Shown here: positions 1-6,387 of the stretch, in pieces
Position numbering within the stretch: position 1 is the first letter of the stretch
Layout: each line of letters starts with the position of its first letter
Source: an uncultured Bacilli bacterium
GTDB lineage: Bacteria; Bacillota_I; Bacilli_A; RF39; UBA660
Assembly: GCA_948687865.1 (NCBI GenBank)
Contig: CAPQQE010000017.1
Coordinates: 1,462-11,712 of the forward strand
Direction of reading: 5' to 3'
Length of the DNA stretch: 10,251 bases
The notes under the pieces: model-generated
Told to the model about the DNA's origin: nothing
The model's database searches: none
What the model saw: only the letters and a program-made list of their open reading frames with translations
Translations under genes and position numbers: made by a program

Positions 1-727
1 CATCAACTGATAAATTGTAATTTAATTTACCTCCTATAGCAAGAGAAACTCTACCAGTTTCCTCTGAAACAATTATTGCTAAACAATCCGATTCCTCTGA
101 TATTCCTATTGCCGCTCTATGACGCGTACCTAATCTCTTACTAAATTTCATATCTACTGTTGTAGGAAATACTGCCCCTGCACATGTGATTTTATCTCCT
201 TGAATTATTACACCACCATCATGAAGTGGATTATCTGGAAAGAATATTGCATCTAATAACTCATTTGATATTTCTGCATATATTTTCTTACTTCTATCTA
301 TATATTCAGATAAACTTGTATCTCTTTCAATTACGATTAATGCGCCTATTCTATTTTTTCTTAAATAATCAATTGCCAAACCAAGTTCAGACACTATTTT
401 TTCTCTCTCTGACACAGATAGAACTTTATGCCTACCTAAAAGATGTGTTCTCCCTAATTGTTCTAAAACACTCCTTATTTCAGGTTGGAATATAATTATT
501 ATAGCAATTGGTCCCCAGGATATTAAATATTCAAATAATAATCCTATCGTAGTAAGGCCAAAATAATCACTAATTAGTTTAATAACAATTATTGCTAGTA
601 TTCCCTTGAATAACAGTGAAAACTTAACATTTTTTCTAACATTTTTTAGTACATAATAAAATACTATCCATACTAAGCATATATCTATTATTTTTTTTAT
701 AATTGTTAAAATATTTTCTAAATTCAT
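1..727 (-). CDS. cdaA: Diadenylate cyclase CdaA (DacA), 3' end outside window
   Basis: Membrane enzyme that condenses two ATP into the second messenger c-di-AMP, which in Gram-positives controls potassium and osmolyte uptake and cell-wall homeostasis. The visible 242 residues begin with about three hydrophobic helices (roughly residues 10-80), followed by a conserved linker (FQPEIRSVLEQLGR) and the DAC catalytic domain. Catalytic motifs are LHDGG at residues 168-172 and GTRHRAA at 200-206, then SEETGRVSLA. The usual DGA motif reads DGG here. Family members run about 270-280 residues, so only about 30 are missing. The start is ATG at 725-727, preceded by GGAGGA (731-736). That site overlaps the TAG stop of the upstream lipoprotein gene, which implies a shared transcript and coupled translation. 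The usual partners cdaR and glmM may follow outside the window. Identity is certain from the motifs. Confidence 0.96.
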   Translation of the reverse strand, partial: MNLENILTIIKKIIDICLVWIVFYYVLKNVRKNVKFSLLFKGILAIIVIKLISDYFGLTTIGLLFEYLISWGPIAIIIIFQPEIRSVLEQLGRTHLLGRHKVLSVSEREKIVSELGLAIDYLRKNRIGALIVIERDTSLSEYIDRSKKIYAEISNELLDAIFFPDNPLHDGGVIIQGDKITCAGAVFPTTVDMKFSKRLGTRHRAAIGISEESDCLAIIVSEETGRVSLAIGGKLNYNLSVD

Positions 728-735
728 AATTCCTC

Positions 736-1431
736 CTAAACAATATTATTTTTCTTATTTTTTATATATATAATTAATATTGTTATAATAATTATTGATA
801 ATAGTGGTACAACTACTACAAATCCATAATTTATATTATATGTCTTTTCTTTTATATTAACATTTATTTTATCTTTTTTACTTCCTTCTTTATATGAAAG
901 TTCTATAGTTTTATATTCATCTTTCCTTATATCCCAAGTATATACATTGTTTTTAATACTATCTGCATTATTATTAATTACTTCATATGGAACTTTTATA
1001 TTAATTTTGACATTATCATATATTAAGTTTGAATCTCCTTTAGAAGAAATCAATTCACTTTGTTTTCCATAGATATTTATTACATTATCTTCTCTTGTGA
1101 CTTTTATTTCATCAAATATATCGCTATAAAATTTTGAACTATAATCTTGTATATTATTATGAACATTTAGCGCTATCGCATATGTCATTTTATCATCTGT
1201 TCTACTTGATAATTCTATATTTTCATCATGTCTTTTATACATTTCAAACAGATAATTTACTGCCTGTTTTCCTTTTTGTCTAGTAAATGATTCCATTCTT
1301 TTTGTATTTTCACTAGCAGTAACTTTTTCACTTACTGTAGAGTCCTCATTTATAATCAAATCATATTCAATTGAGCAACCAGAGAGTAATACAATTAAGC
1401 AAAAGACCAATATAATTCTTAATTTTCCCAT
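736..1431 (-). CDS. LppM-like lipoprotein with C-terminal membrane anchor
   Basis: A 231-residue predicted lipoprotein of unknown function. A short positively charged N terminus and hydrophobic stretch end in the lipobox LLSGC, so Cys19 should be lipidated after signal peptidase II cleavage. The sequence just after the cysteine (IEYDLIINEDSTVSEKVTAS) resembles the start of LppM/DUF3153-type domains. Residues about 20-195 would lie outside the membrane. A second hydrophobic segment at about 200-222 followed by a basic tail (KNKKNN) suggests an additional C-terminal transmembrane anchor. The start ATG is preceded by AGGAAG. A promoter lies at 1477-1485. The TAG stop is embedded in the cdaA ribosome binding site, so the two proteins are likely made together. 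A role as an extracytoplasmic partner of CdaA is inference only. The family assignment is by appearance and moderately secure. Confidence 0.85.
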   Translation of the reverse strand: MGKLRIILVFCLIVLLSGCSIEYDLIINEDSTVSEKVTASENTKRMESFTRQKGKQAVNYLFEMYKRHDENIELSSRTDDKMTYAIALNVHNNIQDYSSKFYSDIFDEIKVTREDNVINIYGKQSELISSKGDSNLIYDNVKINIKVPYEVINNNADSIKNNVYTWDIRKDEYKTIELSYKEGSKKDKINVNIKEKTYNINYGFVVVVPLLSIIIITILIIYIKNKKNNIV

Positions 1432-1469
1432 AACTCACTTCCTGTTTCCTAAACTATTTTTTACCAGTA

Positions 1470-1485
1470 CTATAAAATTATATCA
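1470..1485 (-). promoter_or_regulatory. Promoter of lipoprotein-cdaA operon (extended -10)
   Basis: On the minus strand TGATATAAT (1477-1485) is a perfect extended -10 element about 46 bases before the lipoprotein start. Predicted transcription start is near 1470. No good -35 is present at 17 bp (TATATT), as is common for extended -10 promoters. The terminator at 1511-1541 isolates this promoter from the upstream gene. Predicted by eye. Confidence 0.6.
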
Positions 1486-1510
1486 TAATTTTTCTTTTTA
1501 ATATATATTT

Positions 1511-1541
1511 ACTTGAAAAATAAAAAGGTATCAACCTTTTT
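1511..1541 (-). terminator. Intrinsic terminator after the acidic repeat protein
   Basis: A perfect 8-bp stem AAAAAGGT/ACCTTTTT (1522-1529 and 1534-1541) with a 4-base loop. On the minus strand it is followed by a T-rich tract (TTTTTATTTTT). The TAA stop of the upstream gene (1540-1542) overlaps the base of the hairpin. The A-rich far side means it could also act weakly on the other strand. Confidence 0.8.
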
Positions 1542-2346
1542 AAAATATATTTGTATAATTGTCTTCTTCTGAATTTATAGACGAAAGTTTCTTCATTATT
1601 TTGTCTAACTCTTCATCAGAAGAATATTTTGGTTCTATTTCAACTTTTTCTTTTTCTACATTTGTGTTTATAATAATATCAGGTGATACATTAAATATAT
1701 TTTCATTATTATCAATACTATTTAAATTATCTAATTTTGACTCATCGACATCTGATAATATTTGTAATAAAGTTTTATTATTACTATATTTTTCTTTTTC
1801 ATTATTATCATTCATAATACCGTAATCAGGATCTTCTTTAATACTATCTAACATTATATCCGCACTTTTAGTATCCTCTTTTATCGGTTCAATAGATACT
1901 ACAGCCCCATCAGATTCATCTTTTATTTCATTTTCTTTAATTAATACATCTTCAAAAGGACTTGTGGATACCTCAGTATTTTCCATATCTTCTAATACTA
2001 TATTTGTATTTATGATATCTTCCTTTATTGGTTCAATAGATACTATATCGTTATTAGTTTCATTTATTATTTCTTCTTTTATTTCATTTTCCTTAGTTAA
2101 TGCTTCTTCAAAAGGACTTGTAGGTATTACTTCCTCACTATCATTTATAGTAGGTTCTATAATATCCTTTTTATCTTCATCAACTACATCATTTTTATTT
2201 TCAATTTCATTTCTAACCCTTTTCGATTTCACGCTATTATCAATTAGGTAACCTATTAAAACAAATATCAAAAATACACATATACCTATAAGTAAATAGG
2301 TATTTTCATTTATAAATGTCATTACATTATTTAAAATATCATTCAT
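1540..2346 (-). CDS. Single-pass membrane protein with acidic, repeat-containing cytoplasmic tail
   Basis: A 268-residue protein that I do not recognise. Residues about 17-35 form one hydrophobic transmembrane helix, followed by the basic stretch KSKRVR, so the rest is predicted to be cytoplasmic by the positive-inside rule. The tail is rich in Glu, Asp, Asn, Ile and Ser and looks mostly disordered. It contains a tandem imperfect repeat: unit 1 at about 76-125 (starting TSPFEEALTKENEIK) and unit 2 at about 128-172 (starting TSPFEDVLIKENEIK), each with the block VSIEPIKED. Unit 2 lacks four residues in the linker. A short C-terminal stretch (DEELDKIMKKLSSI, about 234-247) may form a helix. It has its own promoter (2375-2403), a GGGAG ribosome binding site and its own terminator, so it is a one-gene unit. 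ZipA-like proteins share this layout, but no motif supports that identity. Confidence 0.8.
   Translation of the reverse strand: MNDILNNVMTFINENTYLLIGICVFLIFVLIGYLIDNSVKSKRVRNEIENKNDVVDEDKKDIIEPTINDSEEVIPTSPFEEALTKENEIKEEIINETNNDIVSIEPIKEDIINTNIVLEDMENTEVSTSPFEDVLIKENEIKDESDGAVVSIEPIKEDTKSADIMLDSIKEDPDYGIMNDNNEKEKYSNNKTLLQILSDVDESKLDNLNSIDNNENIFNVSPDIIINTNVEKEKVEIEPKYSSDEELDKIMKKLSSINSEEDNYTNIF
1875..2125 (-). repeat. Tandem imperfect coding repeat, 2 units
   Basis: Two direct copies of about 95-110 bases (about 1875-1965 and 2020-2125 on the window) share blocks such as GGTTCAATAGATACT (at 1886 and 2030) and TTCAAAAGGACTTGT (at 1951 and 2107). The spacing between these two blocks is 65 bases in one copy and 77 in the other, a 12-base in-frame indel. 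They encode the TSPFE...KENEIK...VSIEPIKED repeat of the acidic membrane protein. Confidence 0.8.
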
Positions 2347-2374
2347 TTTTCTCTCTCCCTTTTATTCTAAGATA

Positions 2375-2403
2375 ATTTTAACATTAAATATATTTTTTTT
2401 CAA
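2375..2403 (-). promoter_or_regulatory. Sigma-A-type promoter of the acidic repeat protein
   Basis: On the minus strand TTGAAA (2398-2403), a 17-bp spacer, then TAAAAT (2375-2380) preceded by TGT, giving an extended -10. It lies between the nrdG terminator and the ribosome binding site of the downstream gene, about 30 bases before the ATG. Confidence 0.7.
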
Positions 2404-2409
2404 TAAAAT

Positions 2410-2437
2410 ATGAAAAAAAAAGAGTAATTAACTCTTT
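2410..2437 (-). terminator. Intrinsic terminator of nrdDG
   Basis: A 7-bp perfect stem (AAAGAGT/ACTCTTT, 2419-2425 and 2431-2437) with a 5-base loop, followed on the minus strand by an uninterrupted T run. The nrdG TAA stop (2436-2438) forms the first bases of the stem. Confidence 0.85.
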
Positions 2438-2966
2438 AGCTCATATATTTATCAACTAGTATTACTTTATTTTTCGCTAAACTTTCTTTAACATCTATTA
2501 TTCTCTGATTTTCAGAACCTCTAAATTTTAACTTTATATTTTTCTTTTCTAAAATAAACTTACCATCTACTATAACATCTATATAAGAAAGAAGTTCTCT
2601 AGTTTCTTTATATATTTTACACATATTTTCTAAAATATCTTTATCAAAAGTATAACCTGAATAACACCATATCGTTTTATTTGGAAATTCTCTTTTTATT
2701 CTTTTAACTATTTTTAATATTCCCTGTTGGTTAATATATTCAAAAGGTTCTCCTCCTAAAAAAGTAATTCCTTCTATATAATTAGGTGAAATTAAATTAA
2801 TTATTTCATCTTCTTCTAATTCAGTAAATTCTTTTCCATATTTAAAGTCCCAAGCTTCTTCATTAAAGCATCCCTTACAGTGATGTGTACATCCACTCAC
2901 AAATAGAGATACCCTTACACCTGGACCATTTGCTATATCTACTTTTTTTATATCTGCAAAATACAT
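2436..2966 (-). CDS. nrdG: Anaerobic ribonucleotide reductase activating protein NrdG
   Basis: Radical SAM activase of 176 residues. It uses a [4Fe-4S] cluster and S-adenosylmethionine to generate the glycyl radical on NrdD. The cluster-binding motif CTHHCKGC gives Cys26, Cys30 and Cys33, with aromatic Phe34 after it as is usual. The SAM-binding GGEP motif is at residues 71-74. The N-terminal block DIANGPGVRVSLFVSGC is characteristic of NrdG. Its ATG overlaps the nrdD stop by one base (TAATG), and the upstream SD-like AAGGG is weak and distant, so translation probably depends on reinitiation after nrdD. The length is slightly above the 150-170 typical of the family. Activity requires strictly anaerobic conditions. 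Confidence 0.97.
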   Translation of the reverse strand: MYFADIKKVDIANGPGVRVSLFVSGCTHHCKGCFNEEAWDFKYGKEFTELEEDEIINLISPNYIEGITFLGGEPFEYINQQGILKIVKRIKREFPNKTIWCYSGYTFDKDILENMCKIYKETRELLSYIDVIVDGKFILEKKNIKLKFRGSENQRIIDVKESLAKNKVILVDKYMS

Positions 2967-5092
2967 TATAAGTGCGTTACCCTTGATTTTATTTCTTTAG
3001 TTTTACCAACATTCCAAAAATTTTCACCTAAATAACCACAAGTTCTTCTTGCAACATTCATTTTAGAATGATCTTTATTACCACAGTTAGGACATTCCCA
3101 CTCATTATCATCATTTATTATGATTTCTCCATCGAAACCACAAATATGGCAATAATCTGATTTAGTGTTAAATTCTGCATATTGAATATTATCATATATA
3201 AATTTAATCAATTCTTTTAATGCATCAAGATTATTTTGCATATTAGGTATTTCCACATATGATATACAACCACCTGATGATATTGGTTGAAATTGACTTT
3301 CAAATTTTAATTTAGTAAATGCATCTATTTTTTCTCTAACATCAACATGATATGAATTTGTATAATATCCTTTATCAGTAATATCCTTTATGCTTCCAAA
3401 TTTTTCCTTGTCTATTCTAGCAAATCTATAACATAAACTTTCTGCTGGTGTTCCATAAAGAGCAAATCCAAGACCTGTTTCTTTTTTCCATGTATCACAA
3501 GCATTTCTTAAATACTTCATAAGTTTAATTGCAAACTTTTCACCAACTGGATCAGTATGAGAAACTCCTGTTACAAGTTTAGTAGCTTCATATATTCCAA
3601 TATAGCCTAAAGATAATGTAGAATACCCACCTTTTAATAATCTATCAATTTTTTCGCCCTTTTCAAGTCTTGCAATAGCACCATATTGCCAGTGTATTGG
3701 TGATGTATCAGAAATAGTTCCAAGTAATGAATGATGTCTACACATTAAAGCTTCTTTACAAATCTCTAATCTTTCATCTAATATTTCAAAATATTTCTTC
3801 TCATCATTTTGAGCTAATATCCCTATTTGAGGTAGATTTATTGATACTACACCTTGATTAAATCTTCCTTCAAATTTATAGTTGCCATTCTCATCTTTCC
3901 ATGGAGATAAGAAACTTCTACATCCCATTGGACTAAATATATTTCCTTCATATATTTCTTTCATTTTTTTAGTAGAAATATAATCTGGATACATTCTTTT
4001 AGCAGAACATCTACATGCAAGTTCTGTTAAATAATCATATTCTCCACCATTTAAACAGTTATGTTCATCAAGTACATAGATTAATTTAGGGAATGCTGGT
4101 GTAACATAAACACCTTTTTCATTTTTTATTCCTTCATATCTTTGATTTAATATTTCTTCTATTATCATTGCATTTTCTTTTATATAAGGATCATCTTTTT
4201 CCAAATGTAAAAATAGTGTTACAAAAGGTGATTGACCATTTGTAGTCATTAAAGTATTGATTTGATATTGAATAGTTTGAACCCCTGCCGATAATTCATC
4301 TTTAAGTCTATCCATAGCAATGTCCTCTATAGTTTCTTTATCTAATTTATTTTTATATTTTTCACTAATTTTCTTTTTATATTTATCAAAACTCTTTCTT
4401 AAATACTTACCTAAGTGTTTCATATCAACAGATTGTCCACCATATTGATTAGATGCTACTGCTGCGATTATCTGAGTAGTTACAGTACATGCTACCTGGA
4501 ATGATTTTGGACTTTCAATTAATTTTCCATTCATTACTGTACCATTATCAAGCATATCAGATATATTTATTAAGCAACAGTTAAATATTGGTTGTATAAA
4601 ATAATCTGCATCATGAAAATGTATCATACCCTCTTTATGAGCTTTTGATATTTTTTCTGGAAGTATAATTCTATCAGTTAAGTCCCTAGATACTTCCCCT
4701 GCTATATAGTCTCTTTGAGTTGATGCAAGCATTGTATTCTTATTTGAATTTTCTTCTGCTAGTTCTTTATTTTCATTTCTAATTAATCTAAGTATAGATT
4801 CATCAGTTGTATTTGCTTTTCTTATTAAAGCTCTATTATATCTATATACAATGTACGCTTTTGAAAGATTGAATTTCTTGTACTCCATAAGCTTCTTTTC
4901 AATTTCATCTTGAATATCTTCTACCAGCATCCTTTTCTTTTTTTGATCTTCAATATATTTAATTATATTTTCTATTTGTTTATCAGACACTTGATCTTTT
5001 TTATCAACTTCTTTATTTGCTTTTTCAATAGCAATCTTTATTTTACTCCTATCATAGTCTACTATTTTTCCATCTCTTTTAATAACTTTCAT
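2966..5092 (-). CDS. nrdD: Class III anaerobic ribonucleoside-triphosphate reductase NrdD
   Basis: Reduces ribonucleoside triphosphates to deoxyribonucleotides in the absence of oxygen, supplying DNA precursors. The protein has 708 residues. An ATP-cone regulatory domain occupies residues 1 to about 95 (KVIKRDGKIVDYD...KIKIAIEKAN). The catalytic barrel carries NCCLINI (Cys172-173), NTLMTTNGQSPF (280-290) and MGCRSFL with Cys391, the probable thiyl-radical cysteine. Four Cys at 648, 651, 667 and 670 (CHIC, CPNC) form the zinc site. The glycyl radical motif RRTCGYLG places the radical on Gly686. The start ATG is preceded by AGGAGG with a 10-base spacing. All expected residues are present, so it should be active. 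It is co-transcribed with nrdG and divergent from a Crp/Fnr regulator, with a shared operator-like repeat between them. Confidence 0.98.
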   Translation of the reverse strand: MKVIKRDGKIVDYDRSKIKIAIEKANKEVDKKDQVSDKQIENIIKYIEDQKKKRMLVEDIQDEIEKKLMEYKKFNLSKAYIVYRYNRALIRKANTTDESILRLIRNENKELAEENSNKNTMLASTQRDYIAGEVSRDLTDRIILPEKISKAHKEGMIHFHDADYFIQPIFNCCLINISDMLDNGTVMNGKLIESPKSFQVACTVTTQIIAAVASNQYGGQSVDMKHLGKYLRKSFDKYKKKISEKYKNKLDKETIEDIAMDRLKDELSAGVQTIQYQINTLMTTNGQSPFVTLFLHLEKDDPYIKENAMIIEEILNQRYEGIKNEKGVYVTPAFPKLIYVLDEHNCLNGGEYDYLTELACRCSAKRMYPDYISTKKMKEIYEGNIFSPMGCRSFLSPWKDENGNYKFEGRFNQGVVSINLPQIGILAQNDEKKYFEILDERLEICKEALMCRHHSLLGTISDTSPIHWQYGAIARLEKGEKIDRLLKGGYSTLSLGYIGIYEATKLVTGVSHTDPVGEKFAIKLMKYLRNACDTWKKETGLGFALYGTPAESLCYRFARIDKEKFGSIKDITDKGYYTNSYHVDVREKIDAFTKLKFESQFQPISSGGCISYVEIPNMQNNLDALKELIKFIYDNIQYAEFNTKSDYCHICGFDGEIIINDDNEWECPNCGNKDHSKMNVARRTCGYLGENFWNVGKTKEIKSRVTHL

Positions 5093-5116
5093 ACTACTTA
5101 GTCCTCCTACTATTTA

Positions 5117-5152
5117 CATACTCATTATAACAAAAAAAAAAATTTTTAAGTG
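5117..5152 (-). promoter_or_regulatory. Predicted nrdDG promoter
   Basis: On the minus strand a perfect -10 TATAAT (5124-5129) gives a predicted start near 5117-5118. The -35 position at 17 bp reads CACTTA (5147-5152), a poor match, which would suit an activator-dependent promoter. The spacer is an A/T tract (11 A then 5 T on the plus strand, 5132-5147) that may bend. I saw no NrdR-box-like pair. Confidence 0.6.
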
Positions 5153-5166
5153 TTGCATTTGCAACA
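5151..5166. promoter_or_regulatory. Perfect inverted repeat, candidate Crp/Fnr operator
   Basis: TGTTGCA-TT-TGCAACA, two perfect 7-bp arms with a 2-bp spacer, in the divergent nrdD/crp intergenic region. The size and symmetry fit a Crp/Fnr-type dimer site (TGTTG-N6-CAACA versus the Crp-like TGTGA-N6-TCACA). Its centre (5158.5) is about 41 bp upstream of the predicted nrdD start, the classic class II activator position. It also covers the predicted -35 of the regulator gene, which suggests autorepression. Binding is inferred from position only. Confidence 0.65.
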
Positions 5167-5188
5167 AAAATGAAATATAATTAAATTA
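5153..5188 (+). promoter_or_regulatory. Predicted promoter of the Crp/Fnr gene
   Basis: A perfect -10 TATAAT at 5176-5181, 17 bp after a weak -35 TTGCAT (5153-5158) that lies inside the inverted repeat. Predicted start near 5187-5188. A second A/T-only inverted repeat, TTAAATTA-GT-TAATTTAA (5181-5198), begins at the last base of the -10 and spans the start. It may be a further regulatory site or only low-complexity sequence. Confidence 0.55.
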
Positions 5189-5219
5189 GTTAATTTAAAT
5201 GTTATAGGAGGCCTTATAA

Positions 5220-5852
5220 ATGAAGGAAATAACTATATTTAAGGGTATTGACGAACAAAATGTCAAGTATATGCTTAATTGTTTTAATGCTAAAAATATT
5301 TCATATAAAAAAGATACAACTATAATATCTAACCTTGCAAATACCAATATAATAGGAATAGTAACTGAAGGATCTGCAAATTTAATAAAAAATGATTTTA
5401 ATGGAAATAGAATCATTATTGAAAAATTAGAAAAGGGATCTATATTCGGTGAAATATTTTCATCTTATTCAAATGAATTATCAGTAGTTGCAACTACTGA
5501 CTGTACTATCACTACATTTGATTATGATCATATAATTAAAAGATGTAAAAAATCATGTCCATACCATAATGAAGTAATAAATAACATGTTACAAATGCTC
5601 GCTAATAAAGTATCCAATATGAATAATAGAATTGATTTACTTACTAAAAAAACAATTAGAGAAAAACTTTTAGAATACTTTGATATGAAACAAAATGAAT
5701 ATTTATCAAAATCTTTTACTTTAAATATGAATTATACAGAACTTGCTGATTATTTAGGCGTAGATAGAAGTGCACTTATGAGAGAATTAAAGAATCTAAA
5801 AGATGAGGGATTTATTGAAACAAAATTAAATAGAATCAAGCTTCTTTATTGA
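5220..5852 (+). CDS. Crp/Fnr-family transcriptional regulator
   Basis: A 210-residue regulator, the only plus-strand gene here. Residues about 1-115 form a cyclic-nucleotide-binding-type beta-barrel (IGIVTEGSANLI, NRIIIEKLEKGSIFGEIF). A long dimerisation helix follows (about 118-145). Residues about 150-205 form the winged helix, with recognition helix region YTELADYLGVDRSALMRELKNL. The CPYHNEVINNMLQML block after the sensor domain resembles clostridial Crp/Fnr proteins of the HcpR-like kind. There is no N-terminal cysteine cluster as in FNR, so an iron-sulfur oxygen sensor is not supported, and the ligand is unknown. The start is ATG with AGGAGG 8 bases upstream. Divergence from nrdDG, with an inverted repeat between them, suggests control of anaerobic deoxynucleotide synthesis and of itself. 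A perfect 20-bp palindrome lies inside the gene at 5481-5500. Confidence 0.95.
   Translation: MKEITIFKGIDEQNVKYMLNCFNAKNISYKKDTTIISNLANTNIIGIVTEGSANLIKNDFNGNRIIIEKLEKGSIFGEIFSSYSNELSVVATTDCTITTFDYDHIIKRCKKSCPYHNEVINNMLQMLANKVSNMNNRIDLLTKKTIREKLLEYFDMKQNEYLSKSFTLNMNYTELADYLGVDRSALMRELKNLKDEGFIETKLNRIKLLY
5481..5500. repeat. Perfect 20-bp palindrome within the Crp/Fnr gene
   Basis: TCAGTAGTTG followed by its exact reverse complement CAACTACTGA, with no spacer. It lies at codons 88-94 of the regulator (encoding SVVATT). Its centre GTTGCAAC shares the TTGCA/TGCAA core of the intergenic inverted repeat at 5151-5166, but the half-site spacing differs. It may be an internal binding site, a small mRNA hairpin, or chance. 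Confidence 0.75.
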
Positions 5853-5860
5853 TTCTATTT
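5828..5860. terminator. Shared bidirectional terminator hairpin
   Basis: A perfect 12-bp stem AAATAGAATCAA/TTGATTCTATTT (5828-5839 and 5849-5860) with a 9-base loop. It sits at the meeting point of two convergent genes whose stop codons (TGA at 5850-5852, TAG at 5855-5857) are both inside the stem and two bases apart. T-rich sequence follows in both directions, though interrupted, so strength may be moderate. Confidence 0.75.
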
Positions 5861-6358
5861 TAGTTTTAATATCAATGTTAAGGTTAAATCTATTATAAAT
5901 AAAATAACAAAAATATATGTTATAAATTTTGGAATCTTAGATACTATTTTATCCATCCATGGTTTAATAAAATATAAAAGAATAATTGAACAAACTCCCC
6001 ACATAAGTGAAACATCTAGTGCTATAAATTTACCCAAATGATATTTATGATCAGAATAATTCCAAAATACTTTATGAAATAAAAGTTCTAATAGATTTCC
6101 ACCTATAAATTCTACTAAGGTTAATATAAATATTATTAATATTAAATATATTATTACTTCTAAAAATTTATTTATTTTTAATTTTCTAAATACATATTTT
6201 GATATAATTATAATAAGTATAGCTCCTATACCATATATTGGAGTCCAATATCCAAAAAGAAAACCACTTTCTAAATTCCAATCAAACATTTTGAAAATAA
6301 TGGTTTCTATTAAATGACCAATTATTGAAAAAATAAAAAAATAATTTAAATAATACAT
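5855..6358 (-). CDS. CmpB-type putative ABC transporter permease-like membrane protein
   Basis: An integral membrane protein of 167 residues with about five hydrophobic helices (roughly 2-22, 34-54, 68-88, 115-133 and 145-165). The blocks GFLFGYWTPIYGIGAI, LVEFIGGNLLELLFHKVFWNYSD and SLMWGV match the pattern of the ABC_trans_CmpB (DUF1113) family, which is common in Clostridia and has no established substrate. No ATPase gene is adjacent, so the transporter label should not be taken literally. I chose the ATG at 6356-6358 because AAGGTGAT lies just before it. A GTG three codons further up falls within that ribosome binding site. The gene follows the carboxypeptidase by 29 bases with no terminator between them, so they probably share a transcript. 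Confidence 0.85.
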   Translation of the reverse strand: MYYLNYFFIFSIIGHLIETIIFKMFDWNLESGFLFGYWTPIYGIGAILIIIISKYVFRKLKINKFLEVIIYLILIIFILTLVEFIGGNLLELLFHKVFWNYSDHKYHLGKFIALDVSLMWGVCSIILLYFIKPWMDKIVSKIPKFITYIFVILFIIDLTLTLILKLK

Positions 6359-6387
6359 AATAATCACCTTATATATATTATTGATAA

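Noticed and set aside
226..495. Plus-strand open frame of 89 codons rich in Leu, Phe and Tyr
   Set aside because: It is antisense to cdaA, whose motifs are unmistakable, and has no ribosome binding site. Such frames arise from AT-rich antisense sequence.
1559..2251. Two plus-strand Ser/Ile/Phe-rich open frames (1559-1825, 1964-2251)
   Set aside because: They are antisense to the acidic repeat protein. Their composition mirrors its Glu/Asp/Asn codons, and neither has a promoter or ribosome binding site.
3049..3056. TTGCAACA inside nrdD as a further regulator site
   Set aside because: Only a single half-site is present with no symmetric partner.
4910..5101. Plus-strand 63-codon open frame
   Set aside because: Antisense to the NrdD ATP-cone, Phe-rich low complexity and no start signals.
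5195..5416. Minus-strand 73-codon open frame
   Set aside because: Antisense to the well-supported Crp/Fnr gene and without a ribosome binding site.
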